From positions 6,630,501-6,694,500 of the forward strand of contig NC_092333.1 of the NCBI RefSeq assembly GCF_046630445.1: DNA of 64,000 bases, written 5' to 3'. Positions 1 through 12,897 of the stretch are shown here, piece after piece. Position numbers and translations under genes: made by a program. The DNA is from Rutidosis leptorrhynchoides. Taxonomy: Eukaryota; Streptophyta; Magnoliopsida; Asterales; Asteraceae. The stretch's first letter is position 1. Each line of letters opens with the position of its first letter. Below the pieces are notes generated by a model that worked only from the letters and a program-made list of their open reading frames with translations, ran no database searches and had not been told where the DNA came from.

Positions 1-134
1 ATTATTATTTCTAACATTAATATTATTATTTTTAACATTATTATGAATATTATCATCATTATTATTATAAAATAATACAACTCTTTATTCATTATCACTA
101 TTAATATCATTTTATCAAATAAATACTTATATAT

Positions 135-179
<45 letters not shown>

Positions 180-1028
180 CAACTAAAATATATATATAAA
201 CTTATTCGATTACGAGTATATGTGTTAATATATATACTTGATATAGGTTCGTGAATCCTAGGTCAACTCTGTACTTGTTCAGTGTCATCCTATGCATATT
301 TACTACAAACTGTCGTATCGTATCGTGAGTTTTCATAGCTCCCTTTTTATATATTTTTCGGCTGAGAATACATGCGCAACTTTTATAACTGTTTTACATG
401 TTAGACACAAGTACTCAAACTTTTATGCTATATACGTGCTTTGTCATGATAAATCCCCGCCGTAATATCATTAATTGCTGAGGTATAAGATGAAAACTTA
501 GTTATTATGAATAGCGCTATTGAGAGTAACGTCTCTGTCCATTTGACCGTTGGTCTTTGGATACATAATAATGATTCAACGACACTGACAGTACAAGGTG
601 TCACGGGGTAACTTTTTTTTAGTCGCGATATTACAAACAGCAACTCTTTCGATTGATATATTTGGTATTAATCAACTTTAAACTGAAATCTTGTGGTCTA
701 ATGCTATACTGAATTATTGATTTATGACAAACCTATGAACTCACTCAACCTCGTGTTGACTTTTTAAGCATGTTTATTCTCAGGTACTTAAATATTGCTT
801 CCGCTGTATATCTGCTGCTTTGATGATGATTTCTTGCCATGCTTGGAGTCTTCATGCATTACTTACCAATTCATTTAAAAACACTTAATGCTCTAAATAC
901 AATGTAATCTATTTATCTTCCGCTGCAAAACTCAATAAAACGTCACATATAGAGTCGTTCTCATTTATACAACTGTGATTTGATATAATTAGTCACAAAT
1001 ACCCCAGGCCCTATTTGGGGGTGTGACA
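1..1028 (+). mobile_element. 3' part of an old LTR, possibly a solo LTR
   Basis: No coding sequence. The stretch resembles the other long LTRs of the window. It has a TA microsatellite (about 137-178), a 'ggttcgtgaatc' segment (about 246), 'gagaatacatgc' (365), and the island 'aagcatgtttattctcagg' followed by 'cttccgctgt' (about 767-808). It ends in 'gggggtgtgaca' at 1028, a typical LTR terminus. Its start is left of the window and no primer-binding site follows, so it is probably a solo or truncated LTR. It is old and AT-rich. Family: probably Ty3/Gypsy, by similarity of layout only. Confidence 0.5.
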
Positions 1029-1411
1029 TTGTGGCACTCGACATTGTGGTCGGCCGGTGGTACCCACCACCAACAAGTGTTCGAATATATGAAGTAGCTG
1101 CCGCTAGTGGTACCCACCATCGTAACGCTCGTCTTCCCTTTAGTGATGGTGGTGATATTGCCAACGGATTTAACATAATGAAAGTGTTTGAACTTTTTTG
1201 CTTAGGTTGCTTAAGACTACTCTTATACATGACATATGTCTTCACAACTACACTGTACCATATCACCGCCACCTCATCTCTTCCTTCCCATCATTAACCC
1301 GTACACCTAAATTAATTAATTAATACAGTGTACCACTTTTAATGCATAATGTACAAGAAACAAAAGCTATCTACTCCGTGATTAAATATGTCGTACAACA
1401 GCGTGGGGTAC
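1029..1411. other. Unassigned intergenic stretch
   Basis: No gene recognised. 'gtggtaccca' occurs twice (about 1058 and 1109) and open frames exist on both strands, but none has recognisable content. This DNA was contiguous with 11761 onward before the element at 1417-11755 inserted, since both sides share the 5-bp duplication caagg. Confidence 0.5.
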
Positions 1412-1593
1412 CAAGGTGTGATAACCCGAAAATTTCCGACCAAATTTAAAACTTAATCTTTATATAATTTCGACAAGATAAGCAAAGTCTGTAATATTGA
1501 TTCTCAAAATTTTTGAACTAATGTTATATATTCAGTTAACCTTTGGCTATTGACCGACGATTCACGAACCTCTATTTGTAAATAGATATATAC

Positions 1594-1702
<109 letters not shown>

Positions 1703-2149
1703 AAGTTAGAATATTAATTATTAAAATTAATTATAAATAACTTGCAATGTGTATTTAAAAACTGATTTATGTATATTAAATAAAGATATATACATATATA
1801 TAATTTCAATTTATTTAGTAAACGATAGTAACATTCGTTTATTGATTCGATTGATATTTAGATAAGTTAACTAAAACGTTTAAGATGAACAAGTAAAACA
1901 CTAATTTGCTACAGTATTTTCGAATTGCTACAGTACCCGAAAAGCTACAGTGTTTTCGAAAACCACTATTTGCTACAGTAAAAATCATTTTGCTATAGTA
2001 TTTTCGAAAAATCACTATTTGCTACAGTGAACACTATTTGCTACAGTAACACTATTTGCTACAGTGAATAATATGTCGATAAGCAAGACAACAAATGAGT
2101 GTGGGCTGGAAAGGTACCCCATGTGATCGCATGGGGAATGGCCTATAAT

Positions 2150-2195
2150 GCCATGCGATCGCATGGCAGGGTTGTTGAGGCCAAGTACTATAAAG
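2150..2195 (+). promoter_or_regulatory. Candidate LTR promoter: 18-bp palindrome and TATA box
   Basis: GCCATGCGATCGCATGGC at 2150-2167 is a perfect 18-bp inverted repeat. An imperfect relative lies about 30 bp upstream ('catgtgatcgcatggg'). TATAAAG follows at 2189-2195. The same arrangement is kept in the 3' LTR (palindrome at 9588-9605, TATA box about 20 bp downstream). Spacing and conservation suggest the start of the element's transcript; this is inference. Confidence 0.5.
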
Positions 2196-2245
2196 CTCGA
2201 CGTTTTCTGGCCGAATTCATTCATCTGTTTCTCTCAATCTCTCTA

Positions 2246-2301
<56 letters not shown>

Positions 2302-3578
2302 AATATTATTATTATTAATCGTATTATTATTAGTAGTAGTATTATTATTATTATTAAGTATTATACATAAAATACTACGACGAGGTTCTGCTCGCATGTT
2401 TTTAAAACGAGTTTTACGAGCAGGATAGAGCTAAAAAAATTATGAGTTATAGCTATGGAAGTTATGGGTATTACTTGGGGGTTATGATAATGAGTCAAAG
2501 TCAACCTAGCGTTTATCATTTCCGTTGCGTCTACGTACTTTCCTGCAATATTGAATCACAATATTGATACGTGAGCATTCATATTTTATCTTTTATAAAT
2601 TTAATAGTGTATCCATGTCTTGTGCTCGAGTATATATGTTTATACATACTTGTATGCTTTAATTTTGTCGTTAGATAGTTTATGATGAATCACGAATTTG
2701 ATACATATGTTATTGATATAAAGTATATGATATGCATGTCGTTGGAAAGCTGTCAAAAAATTAATAACTTTTCATTTAGAAATCGTGTGTTTTCGAGAAA
2801 CGAATTAAAAGTTATGGTCAACTGAATTATGTTTAACGTTAATTGAAATTGTGTTTGAAACTGTAAATTAATATTTAAACAACTTGTCTATGAGATTGAT
2901 AAATTGGATTTTTGGATACTACTAGTCGAGTAAATGAATTCTTATATAAGACACGTCTCGTTTTGTTGAACAATTGTCAAAGTTGACTGTCTTATCATGT
3001 TTTAAAGCTTTATAAACACTATAATCTGATTTTACAAGTATTGGAAAACTATGTAAAATGTTAAAATATATTCAATTGCCATGATCATTCAAATATAATA
3101 TAACTCCTGAAATAAATAATGTTTTGAGTTTGATAAACTATAAATTCGTTCAACTATCAAGAATTATACTATGTTAATATAATAAACATGTATAGATTTA
3201 AAGATCATATTGGGCCATGTTGACTTTTTGAGATGACTTTTGTTAACTTTTACATGTCGGTCTCGAGCATTAGGATTGTGATACACTATGACCCGACTTA
3301 GCTTGTTAGACACGTATTGACCAACATATGTTCTCTTGATTGAGATCTACGGTTATTTTGCATTCCGAGTTTCGGTCAAATTTCGGTGAACGACCTTATG
3401 TGCTGCTAAGGTGAGTTTCATTTGCTCCCTTTTTAAATGATTTTGCAATATATATTTTTGGCCTGAGAATACATGCACTTTATTTTAAACGCAATGGATA
3501 CAAGTACATACTAAATTCTACACCGAGTTTGAACCGAAAATCTCTTAGCTTTGGTAACTAGTAACTGCCAATTATAAG

Positions 3579-4238
3579 TAGGGATGGCAATGGATCGGAT
3601 ATGGATCGGGTGAGGCCGTATCCATATCCATATCCATATCCATTTACTTTTTTTACTTTTCATCCATCCATATCCATATCCATATCCATATCCGTCGGAT
3701 GAATCGGGTTAATGGATAATTATCCATATCCGTTTAAATTTATTTTATTTTTAACAATTATAAGCTGTGGTTCACTATATACGATCAAAAGTAATATTTT
3801 TAATAGTTTATGCGACTGAAAGCCACATTTTACTAATCTATATAACAAATATTCAATAGATAACTCATTAAATGTGTAAAGATATCGACATGTAAATTGC
3901 TTACTTTTAGTTACATGGAATCACAATTGAACCACCAAAGTACGATAGATACATTTGATTATTTAAACAAAACAAAATATAAGAAGAAAGTTATATTTTT
4001 AGAGAAAATATAAAGAAAGATGAATATGAATATAATTAATGAAATATCACTACATAAATGATACTAATTTGAGTGATAAATTTATATATTTAGTTATTTC
4101 GGGTGAAAGCGGGTTCATCCATGGATGAAATTTTTTCATCCACACCCATATCCATATCCATTTAGATCGTCCATATCCACGAATAATGGGGTGGATCGGA
4201 TGGATATCCACTGGATCGGGTATCCATTGTTATCCCTA
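3579..4238. mobile_element. hAT-type MITE nested in the 5' LTR
   Basis: 660 bp present in the 5' LTR and absent from the equivalent point of the 3' LTR (about 11051). Terminal inverted repeats TAGGGATGGCAATG and TAGGGATAACAATG (read inward) are flanked by an 8-bp duplication, attataag (3571-3578) and gttataag (4239-4246), as hAT transposases make. The interior has 'tccata' arrays near both ends and no transposase ORF. It inserted after the host element arrived. Confidence 0.85.
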
Positions 4239-4944
4239 GTTATAAGAACTGGTGGGCGCGAGTAGTTATATATGGATCCATAGGACTTGACATCCCCGTC
4301 TGTTCCAGGTATAGAAACCCTAGCCTGAACTATAAAACAGACGTATGCTATTTGAGTTTAGTACATGTTGGTTGGTGTGTATTGTACATGTTGGTTGCAT
4401 GTATGTTAAAACAGGGGTACTTATTATATAGACGTTAAAGTTTAGTTACCAGAGTGCTCAATCTTGTAGAATATTTTGATAAACGTTTCTGGATGAAACA
4501 ACTGAAATCTTGTGATACACCTTTATATACAGATTATGTGCAACATTAAAACTATTAACTCCCCAACCTTTATGTTGACACTTTTAAGCATGTTTATTCT
4601 CAGGTTCCTAGAAGTCTTCCGCTGTTTGCTTATATGTGATACAAGCTATGTGCATGGAGTCATACATGCTTTATTCGAGAAAACGTTGCATTCACAAAAT
4701 CATCACCATGTATCTTATTTTGACTGCATTATCAACTGATGTAGTATTGTAAACTATTAATTACGGTGATTGTCTATATGTAGAAATCATCAAACGTAAA
4801 AAATCTTGGAATTTGATATTCAATTATGGTGTGTCTTTTCAAAATAATGCAATGTTTACAAAACGTATCATGTAGAGGTCAGTACCTCACATTGAAATCA
4901 ATGACGGGTGTATTCGTCCAAAGGGATTTGGACGGGTCATCACA

Positions 4945-7900
4945 GTTGGTATCAGAGCTTGAGGTCATAGGGAACCAGAATTTGCATTAGTGTGTTTAAC
5001 TGGTAATTGTTAGGATGCATTAGTGAGTCTGCACTATGACCGTATTTGTTTTTACCGATTTTTGCTTATCATTTCTTGTCGAAAATTACCTGTCTATCAT
5101 CATAAGTCTAAACGCGTTTTACTGCATTGATTGCATAGATAGTGTATAGACAAAATTCATATCTTGGCATATCTATTACAGTAAACTTTGCCTGACATCT
5201 TCCGTAAAATCCTCCGTAACTTATGAGATTCTGGTATTATAAATACATATGTAAACTATGTATTGAGAAATACCAAATTAGTCCTATAATCTATTTCATT
5301 CCAAAAATCTTTTCCTTGATTATACAAAATGGATCCTGTATCTAGTTCAAATTCCTTAGATTCCGACAGCTATTCCGATATGGATTTCCACTCGAGCTCC
5401 GAAAGCAGTGTGACCGGAATGGATCAACCAATTAGTCATCATCTATTCTGGATGAATTGGGGATGGGTTTGTAGCTTACTTAATCATTAGAGATAAGAAG
5501 AATGTGATCCCTTCCATCCACCACATTGCCCTCTTGGCGAAGAACCTGTTCGTAATACCATTTTCTCTCTCATCTCCAGAGTATCTCGTTATGATTATAT
5601 ACTCTCTCAAATTCTGGATCTTATTCATCCGCTCATCCGAACCGACAATCACCCCTGTATAATAGAAGAATTCAACGAGCTTCGCGCTCGGGTAGTGACT
5701 TTAGAGAATATGGTGCAAAGGATACAAGCACCAGCAGCATCACCGGCATCAACAGTACCACCATCATCAACACCAACAGTATCATTACCACCAACAACAA
5801 CAACATCCGCATCCCACACCTCAACATCACAATCTGTACCTCGAGCATCAATGTCATACTCACCATAGATACCAAGGAGTACCAACAACAATAACCGATG
5901 AAGTATTGATTCATAACTTCATTGGAGAAATATTCTGCGGCGATTATGTAATCTCTAAAGTCTTAGAGATTATCTATTCCAGCCGTAACCGTAAATCAGA
6001 TGAGTGGACCGAAACGATAGAAGGAAGAGTAGAAACCCTGATTGGAATGGTGCACGATTTACAAGCTAGACTTGTTTTATCAGCAGCATCAACAGTACCG
6101 TCAGTATCACCAACATCGGCAAAACCTGTAGCACTACAAGTTCTGCCAATTTCATAATCACCAACATCATCGCAAATCAACAACGCGTATATTGTATCAA
6201 TGAGTTACGATTATTAACTCATTTCCCCTGAAGAAATTATATGAATATTTAATATATATGAATTTTGAAATCAAAATAAATCTTTTTGTACCAAGCTATT
6301 ACATGTGAATCATAACTGATAGGTACTACTCGGTTAGTTCATATTACTAATATGCAATGATGTACATCCTTAATTAACGACATAACCATCGTTAACTACA
6401 ATCTCTGTTTCAAATTCAATGAATTCCTTTTCATAATAAACTAAGTGTATTATTCAATTACACGTTTGATTTTACACTTTCATTTTCGATGTACTCGAAA
6501 CTTTCTAGAAAACATCATTCGTACCTTGCGAAGTTAGCAAGAGTTCCATAAGCACCAACATGATTCACTGAGGAAATATCAATAAAACTGAATAACGAAG
6601 TATTGATTACATTAGTGAAATACTCTGCAAAGATTATTAAATCTTTAATGTTTTAGAGATTATTCATTTCTAATCCAGCCGAAAATCAAATGAGCTTAAT
6701 ATGATATTAACTCATAAAATCTGTATTACATCTGAAGAAAATATACATACTTATATTTTCATAAAGACTGTACTAAAATTCTCTGGTAAAAAATATTACT
6801 TGTGATACTTTTAACGGGTAGGTAATACCCAAAAGATATATAAATTCACAATTAATATGTTACATTGTTCGATTTTGATTCAGCAAATCATCAACTATAC
6901 TCACTACTTTCACAACGATATACATTCTTTCCTAGAAATCAAAACAACCATTCGCATTCAAATTTGATTACATATTCTGATTTTGAAAATCAGAATCCAA
7001 GCTAAGATTTAATAAAAAACATCACTCTTAGATTCTTACATCTTTCAAAGCTATACTTTGACTTCAAAACTGTGCTAGAACATCACTTTTATTCATAAAA
7101 CCCAGAAAAATATTTGTATCATTCAAAATTCTAGAACATCATATGTATCTTGACAGTTACAATCTTCATGCAAACCCTTCAAACTTTTGAAAACACCTCG
7201 GATTGATAACCGACGATTCGGTTATGATAACTTTGGATGCTGATGAAGCAGCAAAAACTGTAAACGACCTTAACAGCCAAAAGTTTGATGATAAAGAATA
7301 GTGTGTTGGCAAAACTCAGAAAAAGAGAAGGTTTGGAACTGGAAAACGGATTGAGCAAACCATGAAGGATGATGTAGACAATTCACAAAGACTAAACCTG
7401 CCTTCAAAGAATCCAACTGATTCAGTATCTGCAGAAGTCATTATTGAATACCTTGCTCCTGACTCTAAACCTTTACGGACAAATCTTCTTTATCATCTTT
7501 CGATATTAAAAATTCTAAGATATCATCGTATCTTTCATTATAATTATTCTCGATATTTCTGAAGATATTTTCATAACTATCCTTATCTGAAATCATTTAT
7601 CTCCTCGTGCTATCTGTGTTACATCATAAAGGAAACTATTTTAGTTTCAAGATTCTAAAATATTCGAATTAAAATTTGAATGTTTTTGAAGTAATGTTGG
7701 GAACTGAAACATGAGTTAGTATAATATAATAACACTTGATCAACGTGATTATATTACAGTAAGTCATGCTGAGTTTCTAATGGAGCGTGATAAAGGTTCA
7801 CAGATCATACCCTCATCATGAACCATATTACATAACTCTTTCATTCTATTTAACCTCTAAACTATCAAGAAAATATTTTCTTAATGATTCAGTCTTTTCC

Positions 7901-8802
7901 GAGGTATTCTGGTAATTTGACAAACCAAGACTGTACCATTACAATTTCCTTCTTAGAACATTAACTATGTTCATTCCGAAATTCATATTTGCGAATTATG
8001 GACCATTACATGCGGTGTTTAATGGATAGAAGAGAAAACAGAGCATGAAGCTCCGAAATAGAAATGGGGGTATAAATCGCAGCAAATAGGAAAGAGCATT
8101 AACTGTGGATGTCGATGATTATAGAAAGACAGAAGCAGGGACTCTGAAAAATAAGGAAATATATAAAGCCCGACGACAACACATAAATTACAAACCGTGT
8201 ATATCAATAAGTATTGCAACGTAAAGATACGGGAGAACTAAAAATACTATAAATCCAAGAGTATAGTAAAAGTGAATAGATTCCTCCGGCGGCAGATGAA
8301 AAAGAAGAATGATAGATATGAAAGTTAGGAGTATATCAAGAATCAGAACTGGATGAAGCATATTAACGAATACTTTAAAGTATGAGGTGAGGGAGGAAGA
8401 ATAGAAGGTGAGCTGTGAAAATAAAGAAACAAATGGAGTGGATTTTTAGCGAAAAATCTGACAGAGCAATCGTGACAGGTTATCGCATTTAATCAAAGAA
8501 GATCCTAATTTCCTTAATTATCGAAGAATCAAATCTTATTACGAAGATTTTCTCTAAATCCCTTGAACTCTGAAAATCAATCTTATCTATGTCAAAAGAT
8601 ATGACGAATCTACATTTATTCATTTCAATCTTTTGTGATAACTTCACTCGTACTCTTCACAAAATCAAATTGTTTTATCTATATTACTCAATGATGATAA
8701 AACTCTAATTTTCAGCTCGTATGCGTCATGAAAACATACTTATTGTCAGCCATGACCATCCCAATCAAATTTCGGGACGAAATTTCTTTAACGGGTAGGT
8801 AC
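4945..8802 (+). other. Internal region of element 1417-11755
   Basis: The primer-binding site TGGTATCAGAGC lies at 4947-4958. A short coding-like start follows at 5329 (MDPVSSSNS...). Next comes a leucine/arginine-rich, probably coiled-coil stretch (ELRARVVTLENMVQ, about 5665-5715) running into a Ser/Thr/Pro-rich tail, and a second similar block near 6000-6150. These look like the N-terminal part of a gag protein and nothing more. A host poly(A)-binding-protein fragment lies at about 7225-7440. The rest is non-coding AT-rich sequence that is also recognisable in 56435-59918 in reverse orientation. Confidence 0.7.
7225..7440 (+). pseudogene. Captured poly(A)-binding protein (PABP) gene fragment
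   Basis: Reading + gives DEAAKTVNDLNSQKFDDKE, then VGKTQKK, then EQTMK, then SQRLNL. This follows the end of RRM3 and the RRM3-RRM4 linker of plant cytoplasmic poly(A)-binding proteins (AtPAB2/4/8 read approximately ...AVEALNGKKFDDKE...VGKAQKK...). No intron is seen in the fragment. It is decayed and not translatable as a whole. The same fragment lies in sense orientation in the related element at 53346-63015, so it was captured by their common ancestor. Recognition is from family knowledge; no alignment was run. Confidence 0.75.
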
Positions 8803-8962
8803 TGTGACAACTCGAAAATTTTCGACCAAATTTAAAACTTAATCTTTATATAATTTCGACAAGATAAGCAAAGTCTGTAATATTGATTCTCAAAATTTTT
8901 GAACTAATGTTATATATTCAGTTAACCTTTGGTTATTGATCGACGATTCACGTACCTCTATT

Positions 8963-9051
<89 letters not shown>

Positions 9052-9683
9052 GTATACAATAAGTTAGAATATTAATTATTAAAATTAATTATAAATAACT
9101 TGCAATGTGTATTTAAAAACTGATTTATGTATATTAAATAAAGATATATACATATATATAATTTCAAGTTATTTAGTAAACGATAGTAACATTCGTTTAT
9201 TGATTCGATTGATATTTAGATAAGTTAACTAAAACGTTTAAGATGAATAAGTAAAACACTAATTTGCTACAGTATTTTTGAATTGCTACAGTACCCGAAA
9301 AGCTACAGTGTTTTCGAAAACCACTATTTGCTACAGTAAAAATCATTTTGCTACAATGTTTTCAAAAAATCACTATTTACTACAGTAAAAACGACTTTGC
9401 TGCAGTAAAATACTATTTGCTACAGTAAAACGACTTTGCTACAGTAAACACTATTTGCTACAGTGAACACTATTTGATACAGTAAAACACTATTTGCTAC
9501 AGTGAATAATATGTCGACAAGCAAGAAAACAAACGAGTGCGGGCTGGAAAGGTACCACATACGATCGCATGGGGAATGGCCTATAATGCCATGCGATCGC
9601 ATGGCAGGGTTGTTGAGTCCAAGTACTATAAAGCTCGATGTTTTCTGGCCGAATTCATTCATCTGTTTCTCTCAATCTCTCTA

Positions 9684-9773
<90 letters not shown>

Positions 9774-11755
9774 AATATTAATATTATTATTATTAATCGT
9801 ATTATTATTATTAGTAGTAGTATTATTATTATTAAGTATTATACATAAAATACTACGACGAGGTTCTGCTCGCATGTTTTTAAAACGAGTTTTACGAGCG
9901 GGATAGAGCTAAAGAAATTATGAGTTATAGCTATGGAAGTTATGGGTATTACTTGGGGGTTATGATCATGAGTCAAAGGTCAACCTAGTGTTTATCATTT
10001 CTGTTGCGTCTACGTACTTTCCTGCAATATTGAATCACAATATTGATACGTGAGCATTCATATTTTATCTTTTATAAATGTAATAGTGTATCCATGTCTA
10101 GTGCTCAAGTATATACGTTTATGCATACTTGTATGCTTTAATTTTGTCGTTAGATAGTTTATGATGAATCACGAATTTGATACATATGTTACTGATATAA
10201 AGTATATGATATGCATGTCGTTGGAAAGCTGTCGAAAAATTAATAACTTTTCATTTAGAAATCGTGTGTTTTCGAGAAACGGATTAAAAGTTATGGTCAA
10301 CTGAATTATGTTTAACGTTAATTGAAATTGTGTTTGAAACTGTAAATTAATATTTAAACAACTTGTCTATGAGATTGATAAATTAGATTTTTGGATACTA
10401 CTAATCGAGTAAATGTATTCTTATATAATACACGTCTCGTTTTGTTGAACAATTGTCAAAGTTGACTGTCTTATCATGTTCTAAAGCTTTATAAACACTA
10501 TAATCTGATTTTACATGTATTGGAAAACTATGTGAAATGTTAAAATATATTCAATTGCCATGATCATTCAAATATAATATAACTCCTGAAATAAATAATG
10601 TTTTGAGTTTGATAAACTATAAATTCGTTCAACTATCAAGAATTATACTATGTTAATATAATAAACATGTATAGATTTAAAGATCATATTGGGTCATGTT
10701 GACTTTTTGAGATGACTTTTGTTAACTTTTACATGTCGGTCTCGAGCATTAGGATTGTGATACACTATGACCCGACCTAGCTTGTTAGACATGTATTGAC
10801 CAACATATGTTCTCTAGGTTGAGATCTACGGTTATTTTGCATTCCGAGTTTCAGTCACATTTCGGTGAATGACCTTATGTGCTGCTAAGGTGAGTTTCAT
10901 TTGCTCCCTTTTTAAATGCTTTTGCAATATATATTTTTGGGCTGAGAATACATGCACTTTATTTTAAACGCAATGGATACAAGTACATACTAAATTCTAC
11001 ACCGAGTTTGTACCGAAAATCCCTTAGCTTTGGTAACTAGTAACTGTCAGTTATAAGAACTGGTGGGCGCGAGTAGTTATATATGGATCCATAGGGCTTG
11101 ACATCCCCGTCTGTTCCAGGTATAGAAACCCTAGCCTGAACTATAAAACGGACGTATGCTATTTGAGTTTAGTACATGTTGGTTGGCGTGTATTGTACAT
11201 ATTGGTTGCATGTATGTTAAAACAGGGGTACTTATTATATAGACGTTAAAGTTTAGTTACCAGGGTGCTCAATCTTGTAGAATATTTTGATAAACGTTTC
11301 TGGATGAAACAACTGAAATCTTGTGATCCACATTTATATACAGATTATGCGCAACATTAAAACTATGAACTCCCCAACCTTTGTGTTGACACTTTTAAAC
11401 ATATTTATTCTCAGGTTCCTAGAAGTCTTCCGCTGTTTGCTTATATGTGATACAAGCTATGTGCATGGAGTCATACATGCTTTATTCGAGAAAACGTTAC
11501 ATTCACAAAATCATCACCATGTATCTTATTTTGACTGCATTATCAACGGATGTAGTATTGTAAACTATTAATTACGGTGATTGTCTATATGTAGAAATCA
11601 TCAAACGTCAAAAATCTTGGAATTTGATATTCAATTATGGTGTGCCTTTTCAAAATAATGCAATGTTTACAAAACGTATCATGTAGAGGTCAGTACCTCA
11701 CATTGAAATCAATGATGGGTGTATTCGTCCAAAGGGATTTGGACGGGTCATCACA
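8803..11755 (+). repeat. 3' LTR of element 1417-11755
   Basis: 2953 bp, direct repeat of 1417-4944 without the nested MITE. It starts TGTGACAACTCG and ends GGTCATCACA. It has more 'tttgctacagt' copies (about 9263-9503) and longer TA tracts (about 8966-9050 and 9687-9768) than the 5' copy. The palindrome lies at 9588-9605. Confidence 0.9.
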
Positions 11756-11975
11756 CAAGGCCATCCGACGGGCGGTCCAACCACATTTGCTAGTATTGGT
11801 GCCGTTGGAAGGGAGCTCCAACCACGGACCAATACTAGTGGTCTAAGGTGGTCGTTAAAACAAGTATCGAGTCGCATTTGAAATCTCGCCTAATGTTTTG
11901 TTATACTAAAAGCCGCCTAATAACATAATTTGATTAGAAACAAGTATTCGGGTCGGTCCGCTACGCTGGGCCCAA
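11756..11975. other. Intergenic flank of the LTR element
   Basis: It begins with the target duplication caagg (11756-11760). A GC-richer segment follows with 'ccaacc...gttgga' type inverted motifs (about 11777-11830) that may belong to an unidentified DNA element. No gene seen. Confidence 0.4.
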
Positions 11976-12095
11976 AATCGCTAGCCGAAAAAAAAATAAT
12001 AATAAAATTCACCCCCTGCAAGAATCGAACCTTTACCGATCTGGAAACAATAAAGGTAACCAAGCCACCCAACCACTTATGTGTTTGTGTTATTA
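11976..12095 (-). mobile_element. tRNA-derived SINE-like element
   Basis: On the - strand a GTGGCTTGGTTACC segment (box A-like) is followed by GGTTCGATTCTTGC (a good match to the pol III box B GGTTCGANNCC). After that come GGGGG, a short body, and an ATTATTATT tail that ends in a T run. This order of box A, box B and simple 3' tail is SINE-like. No target duplication was found. Confidence 0.45.
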
Positions 12096-12257
12096 TGTTA
12101 GATTTAATGATATTTATATATTAAAAAACGTCTCTATCAAAAAGGCTACTATATGTAAAGATGGAGGGTTGTAGTTGAAAAAATTGCATTTAAGTTTCAA
12201 ATGAATAGTTCCTTTTTTTTGTCTTGTTGTGTTTTTCAAATGAATATATATATAATA

Positions 12258-12312
12258 GTCTCCCCATACCCTACACATGTGGGATTGGATTTTGTTGTTG
12301 TTGTTGTTGTAG
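12258..12312 (+). mobile_element. 5'-truncated SINE 3' end with (TTG)n tail
   Basis: 'tctccccataccctacac' runs into 'tgggattggattttg' and a TTG repeat of about six units. A (TTG)n tail is the usual 3' end of plant Au-type SINEs. Only the 3' part is present. Confidence 0.4.
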
Positions 12313-12807
12313 TATATATATAATAGTCAACTAAACATGTTCCCACGAGTTTCATTTTGACACAAAAAAAAAAAGTCAACTACTTCATCTTTCATCCAGA
12401 GCCGTCCTATCAATTCTTATCAATTTTAATTCTATTAGCCATACATAAGAATTTGTGTTGCAAGACAAATGCAAACATGTGATGATGGTGAAACATAGAC
12501 TTACATTACATCCATGCTATAACAAATTATAGGCCCTTATGAATTATGGATTAAATGAAAGTGCACACTTTGCTCGTGCCAAAATCCTGCTTTGCTTTCA
12601 TCTACAAATCAATTCAACACCACCATGAGTCCATGACACAACCATGACATCACCATCCAAACTTATTCTACAACTAACACCATTTGAATAATGCAACAAT
12701 CAAAGTTCTTTTGTTTTAATATATATTGGCCGTTATAAAAAATAATAATGTAGAAGATATGAAGCAATAAACAATTTGAGAAGAATTCCTTCTCCTTTCT
12801 AACTGTC

Positions 12808-12814
12808 TATAAAT
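12808..12814 (+). promoter_or_regulatory. TATA box of the phytocyanin gene
   Basis: TATAAAT lies about 85 bp upstream of the start codon at 12898, with a pyrimidine-rich leader between. From 12313 to 12807 there is only AT-rich intergenic sequence. Confidence 0.6.
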
Positions 12815-12897
12815 TGATGGTTTACGTCTAGGCAAATATCACATACATATATACATATACTTGCTTATAAAACAACTAGTTTTCTCAAGTAAAAGCA

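Noticed and set aside
5649-5914. Overlapping - strand ORFs rich in Val/Asp/Gly
   Set aside because: Antisense of the Ser/Thr/Pro-rich gag-like tail (CCA/ACA codon repeats).
8019-8219. Hydrophobic antisense ORF, with a counterpart at 56999-57211
   Set aside because: It lies antisense in the equivalent internal part of the two related elements; shared ancestry of the DNA explains it and no coding signal was seen.
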